A stretch of DNA of 64,000 bases from contig NZRL01000132.1 of NCBI GenBank assembly GCA_002696205.1, forward strand, positions 28,863-92,862, given 5' to 3'. Both the position numbers and the translations under genes were made by a program. The stretch comes from Rhodospirillaceae bacterium (GTDB taxonomy: Bacteria; Pseudomonadota; Alphaproteobacteria; Rhodospirillales; Casp-alpha2). A model generated the notes under the pieces. It ran no database searches and was not told the DNA's origin. It was given only the letters and a program-made list of their open reading frames with translations. How positions within the stretch are numbered: the first letter of the stretch is position 1; each line of letters opens with the position of its first letter. This document shows, one piece after another, positions 38,018 to 48,901 of the stretch.

Positions 38018-39982
38018 ATGAACAACGACTTGGGCCCCCGGCTTTTCACCTACGCGGTCATCACCGACACTCACCTGAACCAAGGCGAGGAGGAATGCAA
38101 TTCGCCGTTTGAGGCCAACAAGAAGGCCAATGGGCGGATGCGCCACGTGATCCGCGATTTGAACACGCGCGAGGTCGATTTCGTGCTGCACCTGGGCGAC
38201 CTGTTGCACCCCGTGCCCGCCATTCCGCATCTCTACGAACAGGCCGCGCAGAACTTCAAGGACCAGGTCAAGGACCTGCGCCATAAGCTCTATGTCATTC
38301 CCGGCAACCACGATGTCGGCGACAAGCCCGTGGATTGGTGCCCGGCGGGCATGGTGCGCGACGATTTCCTGGCCCTTTGGGATCAGCATTTCGGCCCTCA
38401 TTACCAAGCCTTCGACCATGACGGCGTCCGTTTCATCCTGATCGACGCCCAGATCATCAATTCGGGATTGGCGGCCGAGACCGAACAGAAGGAATGGCTG
38501 GAATCCCAATTGGCCGATGCCGAGGCGAAGGGCCTGCGCGTCTTCCTGAACACCCATTACCCGCCCTACCTGACCTTCCGCGACGAGGACGAGCATTACG
38601 ACAACATGGGCGAGCCGGGCCGCACCTGGCTGCTGGACCTATTGGAGAAGCACAAAGTCGAAGCCATGTTCGCGGGCCACGTCCATAACTTCTGGTATCA
38701 CCGCCACGGGCCGACGCAATGCTGGCTGCTGCCGTCCACGGCCTTCGTGCGCCAGGATTATTCGGAAATGTATCGCGCGGCGCCGCCGGCCGAGTTCGAG
38801 TACGGCCGCAACGATTGGAACAAGCTGGGCTACTTCGTCGTCCACGTGCACGAAAACGGCCACCTGTGCGAAGTCGTCCGCACCTACGGCCGGGTGGCGG
38901 AGCCGGGATCGCCGGTCGCCAACACGCCGGACACGATCCCGCCCGTCCACCCGAAGGAAAGCCCGGTCACCCGGTTCGGCTTCGACATGCGTCAGAATTG
39001 GCTGGAGGTCATCGAAATCCCGCCGTCGGGCGGCCTGGACGAATTCGACCGCAAACGGACGCGCAACGACTATGCCCTGATGGCCCTGATGGAAATGGGG
39101 ATCCGGCGCCTGCGCATTCCGGGGCGCGACCTTCTCGACCCCGCGCATCGCGCGCGGCTGGACGAATTGTCGGGCCTCGGCTTTCTGTTCGCCCTGTTCT
39201 CCTTCGATGTGCCGGACGATGAAATGATCGCCGCCGTGAAGGGGGCCAAGGGCCTGATCGATTCCTGGGAAATCGCCCAGAACCTGGCCGACCTGCCCGC
39301 CGTGGTGGCCGCCGCGAAACCGGCGGCGGAGGCCGCGGGCGCGGCGCTTTATATTTCCAAGCTGCGGTCCAAGGACGAAATGTTGAAGGGCGGCGAGAAG
39401 TACTATCACATGATCAACCACGGCTTTACGCCGGACGAAGGCGACCAGATCGCCCAGGCCGCCGCCATCGACGGGATCACGGGACTGGTCTTCCGCGTCG
39501 CCGGAGAAACCCCGCCGGGCGAGGCCGCCGCCGGGGCCCTGGCCGCCGTCAAGGATCATGGGCTGAAGGCGTCGCTGCACATCCGCATGTCGATCGGCAG
39601 CCCAGGCGCCGGTCAGGCGGACGACGACTGGGTCGCCGCCCGCGCCGCCCAGGCCCTGGCCACGGCGCAATCCGCCGAAGGCCTGCATGTCTTCTGCGAT
39701 ACCTTCTCCGATGTCGATCGCGGATACTTCCCGCGCCAGGGCGTGGTTGACCGGCTCTATAACCCGCGCCGGGGCTTCCATGTCCTGCGCCACCTGACCG
39801 GCGCCTTGATGCAGGCCGGTGACGCCGGTTGGGCCCTGGCCGCCGGCGACGGCGGTGCGGTCGCGGGCGAGGCGTCGGGCGACGGTACGATCATCGACCT
39901 GACGACCGGCGAACGGCGGGCGGGCGGGCGCGACGCCCTCAACGCCGCCGACGGCCCGGCCATCTGGATCGCCGGAGCCTGA
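38018..39982 (+). CDS. Metallophosphoesterase fused to a C-terminal alpha/beta (TIM-barrel-like) domain
   Basis: 654 aa; DTHLNQGEE, LHLGDLLH, IPGNHDVG, NTHYPP, FAGHVHNF complete the calcineurin-like motifs; ~330 aa extra C-terminal region. Confidence 0.85.
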   Translation: MNNDLGPRLFTYAVITDTHLNQGEEECNSPFEANKKANGRMRHVIRDLNTREVDFVLHLGDLLHPVPAIPHLYEQAAQNFKDQVKDLRHKLYVIPGNHDVGDKPVDWCPAGMVRDDFLALWDQHFGPHYQAFDHDGVRFILIDAQIINSGLAAETEQKEWLESQLADAEAKGLRVFLNTHYPPYLTFRDEDEHYDNMGEPGRTWLLDLLEKHKVEAMFAGHVHNFWYHRHGPTQCWLLPSTAFVRQDYSEMYRAAPPAEFEYGRNDWNKLGYFVVHVHENGHLCEVVRTYGRVAEPGSPVANTPDTIPPVHPKESPVTRFGFDMRQNWLEVIEIPPSGGLDEFDRKRTRNDYALMALMEMGIRRLRIPGRDLLDPAHRARLDELSGLGFLFALFSFDVPDDEMIAAVKGAKGLIDSWEIAQNLADLPAVVAAAKPAAEAAGAALYISKLRSKDEMLKGGEKYYHMINHGFTPDEGDQIAQAAAIDGITGLVFRVAGETPPGEAAAGALAAVKDHGLKASLHIRMSIGSPGAGQADDDWVAARAAQALATAQSAEGLHVFCDTFSDVDRGYFPRQGVVDRLYNPRRGFHVLRHLTGALMQAGDAGWALAAGDGGAVAGEASGDGTIIDLTTGERRAGGRDALNAADGPAIWIAGA

Positions 39983-39984
39983 TC

Positions 39985-41220
39985 ATGGCCAGCCTTCCGC
40001 TCGACGGCGTGCGTGTGCTGGATGCCAGCCACGTCCTCGCCGGTCCCTACGCCACCTATCAACTCTGCCTGATGGGGGCGCAGGCGACCCGGATCGAACG
40101 CATCGGCGGTGACGATTTCGTGCGCCGCCACGGCGGGTCGGACGACCTGCGGGCCGCCGGGATGGGCGGATCGTTCTCGGCCCAGAACGCCGGCAAGGCC
40201 TGCATCCTGATGGACCTGAAGGCACCGGGCGCACGCGGGGCGTTCCTACGTCTCGCCGCACAATCGGACGTGGTGATGGAGAACTACCGCCCCGGTGCGA
40301 TGGACCGCCTTGGCTGCGGTTACGAGGACGTGCGGGCGGTGAAGCCCGACGTCATTTATTGCTCGCTGACCGGCTACGGGCCCGAGGGGCCGCTTTCGGG
40401 CGCCCCCGCCTACGATCATATCGTCCAGGGCATGTCGGGCCTGATGAGCATGACCGGCACGCCCGAACAGGGACCGCAGCGCGTCGGCCTGCCGATCACC
40501 GATTACATCGCCGGGCTGACCGGGGCGCTGGCCATTTCCGGCGCCCTGCATCAGTTGCGTCAGACCGGCCAAGGCCAGCACCTGATCGTGCCCATGCTGT
40601 CGTCGGTGTTGTCGATGATGGGTGTCTTCGCCATCGACCAGCAGACGGCGGGCCGCGAACGGGGCCTGCAGGGCAACATGCCGTTTTCCGGCAGCCCCTT
40701 TGCCGGGCGGTTCGATACCGCCGACGGCTACATCGTCGTCACCGCCAATACGGCGGCGCAAGCCGCCCGCATGGTCGCCGCCCTGGGCCTGGACGATTTG
40801 GCCGAGATGGCGGGCGACACCGCGCCCGATGCCTTGAACGACGATCAGAAAGCGCAAGTCGCGGCGGCACTGGACCGCGTGTTCCGCACCAAGGCCGCGA
40901 CGGCGTGGGAAGAGATTTTGGCGACCGCCAACGTGCCCGCAGGCAAGGTTCGGAACCTGGGGGAAATCCTCGCCCATCCGCAGACCCTGGCGACGGGATG
41001 TCTGGACGACCTGCCCCTGCCGGGGCTGGACAGTCCGGTGAAGATCCCGGGCCTTGGCTTTACCTCGAACGCCTGGGACCGACGCCCCCTGCCCCAGCCG
41101 GAAAACCCCGGCGACAGCACCCGCCGTGTTTTGACCGAGGCCGGGTTCGACGCGGACGAGATCGAGGCCCTGGCCCGCGCCGGGGCGATCGCGGGGGCGG
41201 ACCTGCCGCCCCGCGATTAG
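39985..41220 (+). CDS. CaiB/BaiF class III CoA-transferase
   Basis: LPLDGVRVLDASHVLAGPYATYQLCLMGAQATRIERIGGDD. Confidence 0.92.
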   Translation: MASLPLDGVRVLDASHVLAGPYATYQLCLMGAQATRIERIGGDDFVRRHGGSDDLRAAGMGGSFSAQNAGKACILMDLKAPGARGAFLRLAAQSDVVMENYRPGAMDRLGCGYEDVRAVKPDVIYCSLTGYGPEGPLSGAPAYDHIVQGMSGLMSMTGTPEQGPQRVGLPITDYIAGLTGALAISGALHQLRQTGQGQHLIVPMLSSVLSMMGVFAIDQQTAGRERGLQGNMPFSGSPFAGRFDTADGYIVVTANTAAQAARMVAALGLDDLAEMAGDTAPDALNDDQKAQVAAALDRVFRTKAATAWEEILATANVPAGKVRNLGEILAHPQTLATGCLDDLPLPGLDSPVKIPGLGFTSNAWDRRPLPQPENPGDSTRRVLTEAGFDADEIEALARAGAIAGADLPPRD

Positions 41221-41241
41221 AAGCCACGGCGCCGAAGCGGC

Positions 41242-42210
41242 CTAACCGTTATTGATGTCGCGTTTGGTGCGCAACAGGCGCATCAGGCCTTCGTCGCGCC
41301 AGGCACCGCGTTCTTCCCATTTGTCCAACGGCAGGATCGCGCGCCGCGCGGCGACGACCTTTTCCACCAAGTCGGGCGTCCAGGGATCGTGCTGTCCCCG
41401 CTCCGCGCCCTGGCGTTCGTAGGACGGGCCCATACGTTCCGCGTGCCCGGCGATGCCGCCCCGTGTGCCCAGATCGACGCTTTCGAACGGGCCGATCAGG
41501 GACCAGCGGAAACCCAGGCCGTCGCGCACGATGCGGTCGATGTCCTCGACCGAGGTCACGCCGTCTCGGACCAGGCAATAGGCCTCGCGCAGCAGCGCCC
41601 CCTGTAGGCGGTTGAGGACGAAGCCCTCGACCTCCTTGTTGACGTAGACCGGGGCCATGCCGGCGCGGGCCATCAGGCCGGCGCCGATCTCGACCGCTTC
41701 CGGCGAGGTAAAGGGCGCCGGCACGACCTCGACCACGCGGATCAGGAACGGCGGGTTGCCCGGATGCAGAACCAGGCAGCGTTCGCGGCCCTTCACATGA
41801 TCGAAGATGCGCGACGGTTCGATGAACGATGTCGAACTGGCGATGGCGCAATTCTCCGGCGCCAGTTCGGCGACCTGGGCCAGCAGATCGCGCTTCAGGT
41901 CGACAAACTCGGGCACGTTTTCCTGGATCAGGCTGGCGCCGTCCAAGGCTTCGCCCAGATCGGTCACCGGCTCGATCAGGGCCATGGCGTCCTCGACCCC
42001 GCCGTCCTGCGGGATCAGGCCGTGACGGGCCAGATCGCCCAGCCGCGCGCGGGCCTTGTCCAAGGTCGTCTCCAAGGCACCCGGCTGGCTGTCGTATAGC
42101 TTCACCCGCATGCCGCCGGTGGAAAACACCACGGCCCAGGCCATGCCGATGGTCCCGGCGCCGACCAGGGAAATGATGGGGTCGTCAGGCAATTGGACGG
42201 TTGTCGTCAT
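41242..42210 (-). CDS. 3-hydroxyacyl-CoA dehydrogenase family protein
   Basis: ISLVGAGTIGMAWAVVFSTGG Rossmann motif; IQENVPEFVDLKRDL. Confidence 0.92.
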   Translation of the reverse strand: MTTTVQLPDDPIISLVGAGTIGMAWAVVFSTGGMRVKLYDSQPGALETTLDKARARLGDLARHGLIPQDGGVEDAMALIEPVTDLGEALDGASLIQENVPEFVDLKRDLLAQVAELAPENCAIASSTSFIEPSRIFDHVKGRERCLVLHPGNPPFLIRVVEVVPAPFTSPEAVEIGAGLMARAGMAPVYVNKEVEGFVLNRLQGALLREAYCLVRDGVTSVEDIDRIVRDGLGFRWSLIGPFESVDLGTRGGIAGHAERMGPSYERQGAERGQHDPWTPDLVEKVVAARRAILPLDKWEERGAWRDEGLMRLLRTKRDINNG

Positions 42211-42250
42211 TCTTGGGTTCCTCTTTTTCTTTGTTTTTCAGTTCGCGCGA

Positions 42251-43390
42251 TCAGACGTAACACGGGCCGTCGATCAGGGGATGGGCGGCGATGAAGTCTT
42301 CGTCCACGTCGATCCCGATGCCGGGGCCTTCCAGGGGCGCGACCCGGCCCTCGGCGTTCAGCTCATAAGGCTTGCCGCCCAGGTGATCGCGGAACGGGTT
42401 GTGATGGGCGACGTCGCCTTCGAAATATCCCGGGTTGTCGACCGCCGCCAGAACGTGGATGCAGGCGGCCATGTTGATGCCGGTCAGCAGAGTGTGCGGA
42501 TTGACCGTCACCTTCCAGGCCGAACACATGGCGGCGATGCGCATGATTTCCGTCACGCCGCCGGTCTTGGAGACGTCGGGTTGGGCGAAGCGCACGGCGT
42601 TGTCTTCCAACAGGCGGGTAAACTCGAACCGGGTGAAATGATTCTCGCCTGCGGCCAGGGGCACGCGGGCGAAACCGGCGGCGATTTTGTAATCGCGGTA
42701 GTCCTGGGCCGGGAACGGTTCTTCCAGCCAGCCGACGCCGCATTCCTCGAACGCGGGCATGACGCGGCGCGCGTCGTCCAGGCTGTATCCCGTGTTGGCG
42801 TCGGTCAGGATTTCGATCTCGTCGCCCAGCGCCTTGCGCACGGCGCGCACCCGGGCGATGTCGTTGGCGGGCGTGTCACCGACCCGCAGCTTGACCGCGC
42901 GGTAGCCCTGATCGACGTATTGCTGCGCTTCCTCGGCCAAGGACGACGGTTCCTGATATCCCAGCGAAATACCGCCGGCATAGGCCTTGGCCGCGCGCGG
43001 CCCGCCGCCCAGCAGTCGATAGAGCGGCAGGTTCAATGCTTTGCCGCGAATATCCCAAAGCGCCATGTCCAAACCGCTGAGCGCCATCACGGCGGCGTAG
43101 CCCATGCCGTGGCTGGACAGCTGCATGCGATAGATCTTCTGCCACACGCCGACGGTATCCAGCGCGTCCATGCCGAGCGCCAATTCGGAAATGGTGCTGT
43201 CGATCAGGCGGGCGACGGCGCCGGGGGCCCGGCCGTGATGGGCCTCGCCCCAGCCGACGATGCCTTCGTCGGTTTCGACACGGACCAGGACGGCATCGCG
43301 TTTCACGGCGCGGCCGATACCCAGCGTCACGTTCTGTCCTTCCGGCACGCGGAAGGACAGCGGCACGGCCTGAATACGGGTGATCTTCAT
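42251..43390 (-). CDS. Mandelate racemase/muconate lactonizing enzyme family protein
   Basis: 379 aa; AVKLRVG, LTDANTGY, LEEPFPAQD, AAGENH, VNPHT. Confidence 0.92.
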   Translation of the reverse strand: MKITRIQAVPLSFRVPEGQNVTLGIGRAVKRDAVLVRVETDEGIVGWGEAHHGRAPGAVARLIDSTISELALGMDALDTVGVWQKIYRMQLSSHGMGYAAVMALSGLDMALWDIRGKALNLPLYRLLGGGPRAAKAYAGGISLGYQEPSSLAEEAQQYVDQGYRAVKLRVGDTPANDIARVRAVRKALGDEIEILTDANTGYSLDDARRVMPAFEECGVGWLEEPFPAQDYRDYKIAAGFARVPLAAGENHFTRFEFTRLLEDNAVRFAQPDVSKTGGVTEIMRIAAMCSAWKVTVNPHTLLTGINMAACIHVLAAVDNPGYFEGDVAHHNPFRDHLGGKPYELNAEGRVAPLEGPGIGIDVDEDFIAAHPLIDGPCYV

Positions 43391-43418
43391 GGAATGGATG
43401 CTCCTCGGTCTTACCGGC

Positions 43419-44390
43419 TTACCCGGTCGTTGCGTCCCGGTATTCCGGGTTGACGAGATTGTCGGGCGCTTCGCCGCGCAGGATGCGCAGCAGATCTTCC
43501 GCCGCCCGCATGCCCATGGCGCGGGTGCTGGTCGCTGTGATCCCGGCGACGTGCGGCGTCAGAAGAATGTTCGGACAATCCAACAGCGGATGATCCGGTG
43601 CCAGGGGATGATGGTCGTAGACGTCCGTCGCCGCACCCGCGATGACGCCGTCCTTGAGCGCCGCGATCAGGTCGTCCGTGACCACCACGGCGCCGCGCGA
43701 GACGTTGACCAGTACGGCGGTCGGCTGCATCAGGGCAAGGCGCCGGGCATCGACCAGGCCCAACGTATCGTCGGTCAGAGGGCAGCAGAGAATGACCGCG
43801 TCGGCACGGCGGAACAGATCGTCGAGCGGCGTTTCCTCGACACCCTCCGGCATGCGCCCGGGCCGCCGCGAAGCGCCCAGGACGGTCATCCCGAAGCCTT
43901 GCCCCGCAATCGTGGCGACCGCGCGGCCGATGCTGCCGACGCCGACGATGCCGATGGTCGCCCCGCCCATTTCGACGAAGCCGGGAGCCGGGGCGCGGGC
44001 CGCCTCCCATCCGTCGGCGCGCAGATCGCGGTCCATATGGACGATCGGCCGGCGCAGATGCTGAACGGCAGCGATGCAATATTCGGCGACGGTCCGGGCA
44101 TTGATCCCCGGCAGGTTCGCCACCGGAATGCCCCGCGCCGTCGCCGCCGCGACGGGAATGAAATCGAGCCCGACACCATGGCGAACCATGCCGCGCAAGG
44201 CGGGCGCGTGATCGCAGATATCGTCGGGCAACTTGTTGCGCACCAGGATGCCGTCCACGTCGCCGACGAGTGCGTTCAGCGTCGCGCCGGACGTATCGGG
44301 GGCGATAACCGTTTCGGCGTGCCGATCCAACAACGCCTGAGCGTCGGGATGCACGGGGCTGGTCAGCAGGATCTTAGGGCGCTCGGCCAT
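43419..44390 (-). CDS. D-2-hydroxyacid dehydrogenase
   Basis: ATIGIVGVGSIGRAVATIAGQGFGM; VLVNVSRGAVVVTDDL. Confidence 0.92.
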   Translation of the reverse strand: MAERPKILLTSPVHPDAQALLDRHAETVIAPDTSGATLNALVGDVDGILVRNKLPDDICDHAPALRGMVRHGVGLDFIPVAAATARGIPVANLPGINARTVAEYCIAAVQHLRRPIVHMDRDLRADGWEAARAPAPGFVEMGGATIGIVGVGSIGRAVATIAGQGFGMTVLGASRRPGRMPEGVEETPLDDLFRRADAVILCCPLTDDTLGLVDARRLALMQPTAVLVNVSRGAVVVTDDLIAALKDGVIAGAATDVYDHHPLAPDHPLLDCPNILLTPHVAGITATSTRAMGMRAAEDLLRILRGEAPDNLVNPEYRDATTG

Positions 44391-44547
44391 GGCGGTTGGG
44401 TGTCCTCCGGCGCCGGGCGATTAAGGCCGCCCGGTCGTTCCACGACCTTTCTAGCCCGGCTTTCGCCGCCTGGGGAAGCCGGGAAATGCAGAGAATCTGC
44501 CGCGTCCCGCTATGCGGCTCACTTTTGGACCGGGCGGTTGCGCGCCG

Positions 44548-45327
44548 TCAGGAGTCCGCGAGGTCTTCCAAAGCGTCGGATTGGCGGATGACGATCATGC
44601 GACCGCGGATCAGAATGATCTCGTCTTTCTGCCAACGGTCCAGGGTCGTCGTGACCCATTGCCGGGTCGATCCGACGATGTCCGCCAACTGGTCATGGGT
44701 GACCCGCCGGTCGATCAAAACGCCGTCGTCGTCGGGGGCGCCATGGACCTCGCCCATGATCTTGAGCAACTGCGCCAGGCGCTGGCTGACCGAACGGGTG
44801 CCCAGCATCTGAACCAGTTGGGAATAGCATTTGCCCTTGGCGACCAGGCCGTCGATCAGGCACAGCGCGAAGATCGGCATGCGTTCGATCAGGTCGCGGA
44901 CGACCGTGCCCGACAGCGCCATGACCCGGGAATCCTCCATCGCCTCGCCGGACCACAGGTGGGTCCCACCGAAGACCTCGGGCCCGCCGATGAAATGGCC
45001 GGGCGTCCAATAGGCCAGGGTCAATTCACGGCCCGACGGCCCGGTGCAGAAGGTTCGCACGCGTCCGCTTTCGATCAGGAAGATGCCTTCGTGGGGGTCG
45101 CCCTGGTGAAAGATACCTTCGCCGCGCGACGCCTTGATGGTGGACCCGCGTGATCGGATGAAGGTGACCTCTTCCATGCTGAGACGGTCGAGGAAGGTCG
45201 CTCCTTCGTTCAAATCCGCCATGCTTTCCGACAGGAACAGCGCGGAAAGAGGTTCGTCCGTCGTCATATCCGCGTTTCCTGCCGTCCTGTCCGCGACCAG
45301 CCGCAAATTGGCCCGCAAATCCTTCAT
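44548..45327 (-). CDS. Crp/Fnr family transcriptional regulator
   Basis: cNMP-binding-like domain and HTH VTHDQLADIVGSTRQWVTTTLDRWQKDEII; start may be internal near 45267. Confidence 0.9.
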   Translation of the reverse strand: MKDLRANLRLVADRTAGNADMTTDEPLSALFLSESMADLNEGATFLDRLSMEEVTFIRSRGSTIKASRGEGIFHQGDPHEGIFLIESGRVRTFCTGPSGRELTLAYWTPGHFIGGPEVFGGTHLWSGEAMEDSRVMALSGTVVRDLIERMPIFALCLIDGLVAKGKCYSQLVQMLGTRSVSQRLAQLLKIMGEVHGAPDDDGVLIDRRVTHDQLADIVGSTRQWVTTTLDRWQKDEIILIRGRMIVIRQSDALEDLADS

Positions 45328-45336
45328 GGGCCGATC

Positions 45337-46038
45337 CTATTTCCGTTCCTGGGCGGCGATATAGCCGCCGACGGCCCGGATATCCGCGTCCGTCAACTTC
45401 GCCGCGACGGCGGACATGGCGCCCTTCGGATCGTTGGCCCGCGCCCCCGACCGGAAGTCCGTCACCTGCTTTATAACATAGTCCGCGTGCTGTGCCTCCA
45501 ACCGGGCCGCCCCGGACGACGCGACCTTGTCCCTGCCGTGACAGGAAATACAGGCGGGCAGGTCCCGTGCCGGATCGCCCTTCAGGAACAGGGCCGCGCC
45601 CAATTCGGCCTCGGCGGGCGGCGGCATGTCGGCGGGCGGCGGCGGCGGCAGGCCGCCGAAATACTTGGCCACGATGGGAATGTCTTTCTCGGCGATCAGC
45701 CCGGCCATGGCCTGCATCTGTTCGCCGTCGTTGGTCCGGCGGCCGTCGCGGAAGTCATGAATCTGTTTTTCGATATAGGCCGGCACCTGGGCGGCCAGCT
45801 TGGGAAACTTGGCCATGCGCGAGACGCCGTCCAGCGAGTGACACAGCGCGCAATTCTCCCAGGGCTGCAGACCGCTTTCGTCGATCATTCCGGCGCGTGC
45901 GGGCATCGCCGCGACCAGGATCGCCAAGGCGACCAGGGCCGCCCAAGCGGCCCAGGCGATCCAGGTCGCTTGCGGCAGGACGATGTGTCGGGGGGATTGC
46001 TCGGTCAAGGCGGTGCGGTCACATGCCTTTGTGGCCAT
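45337..46038 (-). CDS. Dihaem cytochrome c (c4/c553-like)
   Basis: Two CxxCH motifs, CALCH and CISCH; N-terminal TM/signal. Confidence 0.9.
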   Translation of the reverse strand: MATKACDRTALTEQSPRHIVLPQATWIAWAAWAALVALAILVAAMPARAGMIDESGLQPWENCALCHSLDGVSRMAKFPKLAAQVPAYIEKQIHDFRDGRRTNDGEQMQAMAGLIAEKDIPIVAKYFGGLPPPPPADMPPPAEAELGAALFLKGDPARDLPACISCHGRDKVASSGAARLEAQHADYVIKQVTDFRSGARANDPKGAMSAVAAKLTDADIRAVGGYIAAQERK

Positions 46039-46621
46039 GACCCATGGCGCCGTGGTCCATGGGGGCCGGGGCGTCCGCGCGCTTCATCACCTTGGCCGCG
46101 ACCTCAAGCGTCGATCCGTCGTCCAGGGTGAAAGCCAGGTCCACGGTACCGCCTTCGGCCTGCGGGCCTTTGGGGCCCATCAGCATGATATGCAGGCCGT
46201 GAGGCTCGAACGCCACCTTGCCGCCCGCCGGGATATCGACCTGGGCCAGATGCTGCATCATGGCGACGCCGTTCTTCATGGAACTGAGGTGAAGCATGGC
46301 GTGTTTGTACTGCGGGCTGGAAACGGCCGTGACGGCGCGGGCCTCGGTCCCATGGTTCATCAGGACCAGATAGGCCGCATGGGCCTTCAACCCCGGAGGG
46401 GCGAGCGGCACCCAGGCATCCATCGCCATGACGGCACTTTTGGCTTCGGCGATTTCGGTTTTATACGCGGCATGCGCTTCGCAGGCCTGGGCAGGGGCCA
46501 ACGGCACCGCGGCAAGAACGGCCAGCGCAGCACCGGCAAGACAGCCCAGACGGGAATTGGCCAGACAGGAATTGGCCAGACGGGAATTGGCCAAGCGGGA
46601 ATTGGAAACGGAGCGGGTCAT
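46019..46621 (-). CDS. Periplasmic copper chaperone PCuAC-like protein
   Basis: HAMLHLSSMKNGVAMMQHLAQVDIPAGGKVAFEPHGLHIMLMG, H(M)X10MX21HXM-type pattern. Confidence 0.9.
   Translation of the reverse strand: MTRSVSNSRLANSRLANSCLANSRLGCLAGAALAVLAAVPLAPAQACEAHAAYKTEIAEAKSAVMAMDAWVPLAPPGLKAHAAYLVLMNHGTEARAVTAVSSPQYKHAMLHLSSMKNGVAMMQHLAQVDIPAGGKVAFEPHGLHIMLMGPKGPQAEGGTVDLAFTLDDGSTLEVAAKVMKRADAPAPMDHGAMGHGHKGM
46546..46605. repeat. Four tandem 15-bp repeats within the PCuAC N-terminus
   Basis: ccagacgggaattgg / ccagacaggaattgg / ccagacgggaattgg / ccaagcgggaattgg. Confidence 0.93.
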
Positions 46622-47251
46622 TCAGTTGGTCCTTTGTTCCCGGGCGAAGAGGATGCGTTTTTGCGCGATGTATTCGGCGACCTCGCCCGCCGGCAGCGGC
46701 GGCGACAGTTTGGCGTGAATACGGGCGTCCGGGCCGACGACGATCACGCTGGCGCTATGCTGGACCTCGTACTCGCCGTCCTTGTCGGGCTTGCCCAGGC
46801 GGTAGAACCCGTCAATCCCTTCGACGAATTTCTTGAGTTCCTCATGACTGCCGGTGACGCCCAGGTAATCGTCGTTGAAATGGCGGACGTATTCGCCCAA
46901 CACCGGCGCGTCCCGTTTCGGATCGACGGCGACGAAAATCACCTGGGGCAGGTTGTCGGGACGGACGCGCACCGACAACTGGGTAACGACCGCGTCCAGG
47001 TTCGACAGCACGAAAGGACAGACGTCCGGGCAGGACGTGAAGCCGATGGACAGAAGCGTCCATTTGCCCTTGAACCGCTCCGCCGTGAACGGCTTGCCCC
47101 GGTGATCCTTCAAGGCGAATTCCGGCAGGGCCGCGGGCGGGTCCGGTTCGACCACGCGAAGGGCGCCCGCCTGCGCCCCCGCAGCCCCCCAACTCATGCC
47201 GAAGCCGACGGCGGCGATCAGGACGAAAATGAAGGAAAGCGGGCGGATCAT
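46622..47251 (-). CDS. SCO1/SenC family protein
   Basis: LLSIGFTSCPDVCPFVL, CxxxC; start trimmed to MIRPLSFIF. Confidence 0.9.
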   Translation of the reverse strand: MIRPLSFIFVLIAAVGFGMSWGAAGAQAGALRVVEPDPPAALPEFALKDHRGKPFTAERFKGKWTLLSIGFTSCPDVCPFVLSNLDAVVTQLSVRVRPDNLPQVIFVAVDPKRDAPVLGEYVRHFNDDYLGVTGSHEELKKFVEGIDGFYRLGKPDKDGEYEVQHSASVIVVGPDARIHAKLSPPLPAGEVAEYIAQKRILFAREQRTN

Positions 47252-47297
47252 GGCGGGGCCTATAGGTCTATGAGGGCCGGAGGGTATGGCTTTCGGA

Positions 47298-48166
<869 letters not shown>

Positions 48167-48170
<4 letters not shown>

Positions 48171-48901
48171 CGGGAGGCTCCCATGGCTGTATTCGGAATG
48201 TGGTGATCATCGTGGCCACCGGCGGTGGCCGCCGGTGTGCCGTCCGGGCCCTTCGGTTCGCCGGACAAGACATAGAGCGAGGCCAGCAACAGGCCGAAGC
48301 CGGCGTATTCGATCCACCAGCCGAACTGTTCCAGCCACAGCGAAGTGGAAACGCCGAGACCCAGAATCGCCAGGCCGACGACCCAACTGGGCGTGGCGCA
48401 GCAGACGACCCAGGCCAGGGTCACGTTGGTCATGCCGACCAGGGCGGCCCCCAGGCCGCCGGCGGCAGCCCCGCCGTTCAGGCGCGATGTGGAACAGGCC
48501 GCGCGGCGGGCGAGCATCAGGTTGACGACCGTCGCCGTGAGGGCGCCCAGGATCAGGATCAGGCCGAACTTGGTCGGGTTGATGTAGAGGCTCCATTCGG
48601 AAATCCCGGCGCCGTAGTCGTAATTCATGCGCCCGACCTCGAACAGCCACTCCTGGCCGATGATCGGCCAGATGTCGGACCAGTCGGGGGTCGACCGGAT
48701 GATCTCCGCGACATTGCCGAACCAATCGAAGGTTTCCGTGTAATTGGGCAGCGCCTGAAACCGGATCAGCAGGGCCGCGAACATGCCCAGGTAATAGACC
48801 ACGGGAAAGCCCAGGGTCACCGCCAGCCATAGGCGGGGCCGTGCGGCGACGGCCTCGCGGATGCGATGCAGGCGGGGAGACTGCAGGACAGCGGCGGTCA
48901 T
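48167..48901 (-). CDS. Uncharacterised multi-TM membrane protein, coupled in the ABC operon
   Basis: 244 aa hydrophobic, no permease EAA-like motif seen; 4-bp overlaps with genes on both sides. Confidence 0.8.
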
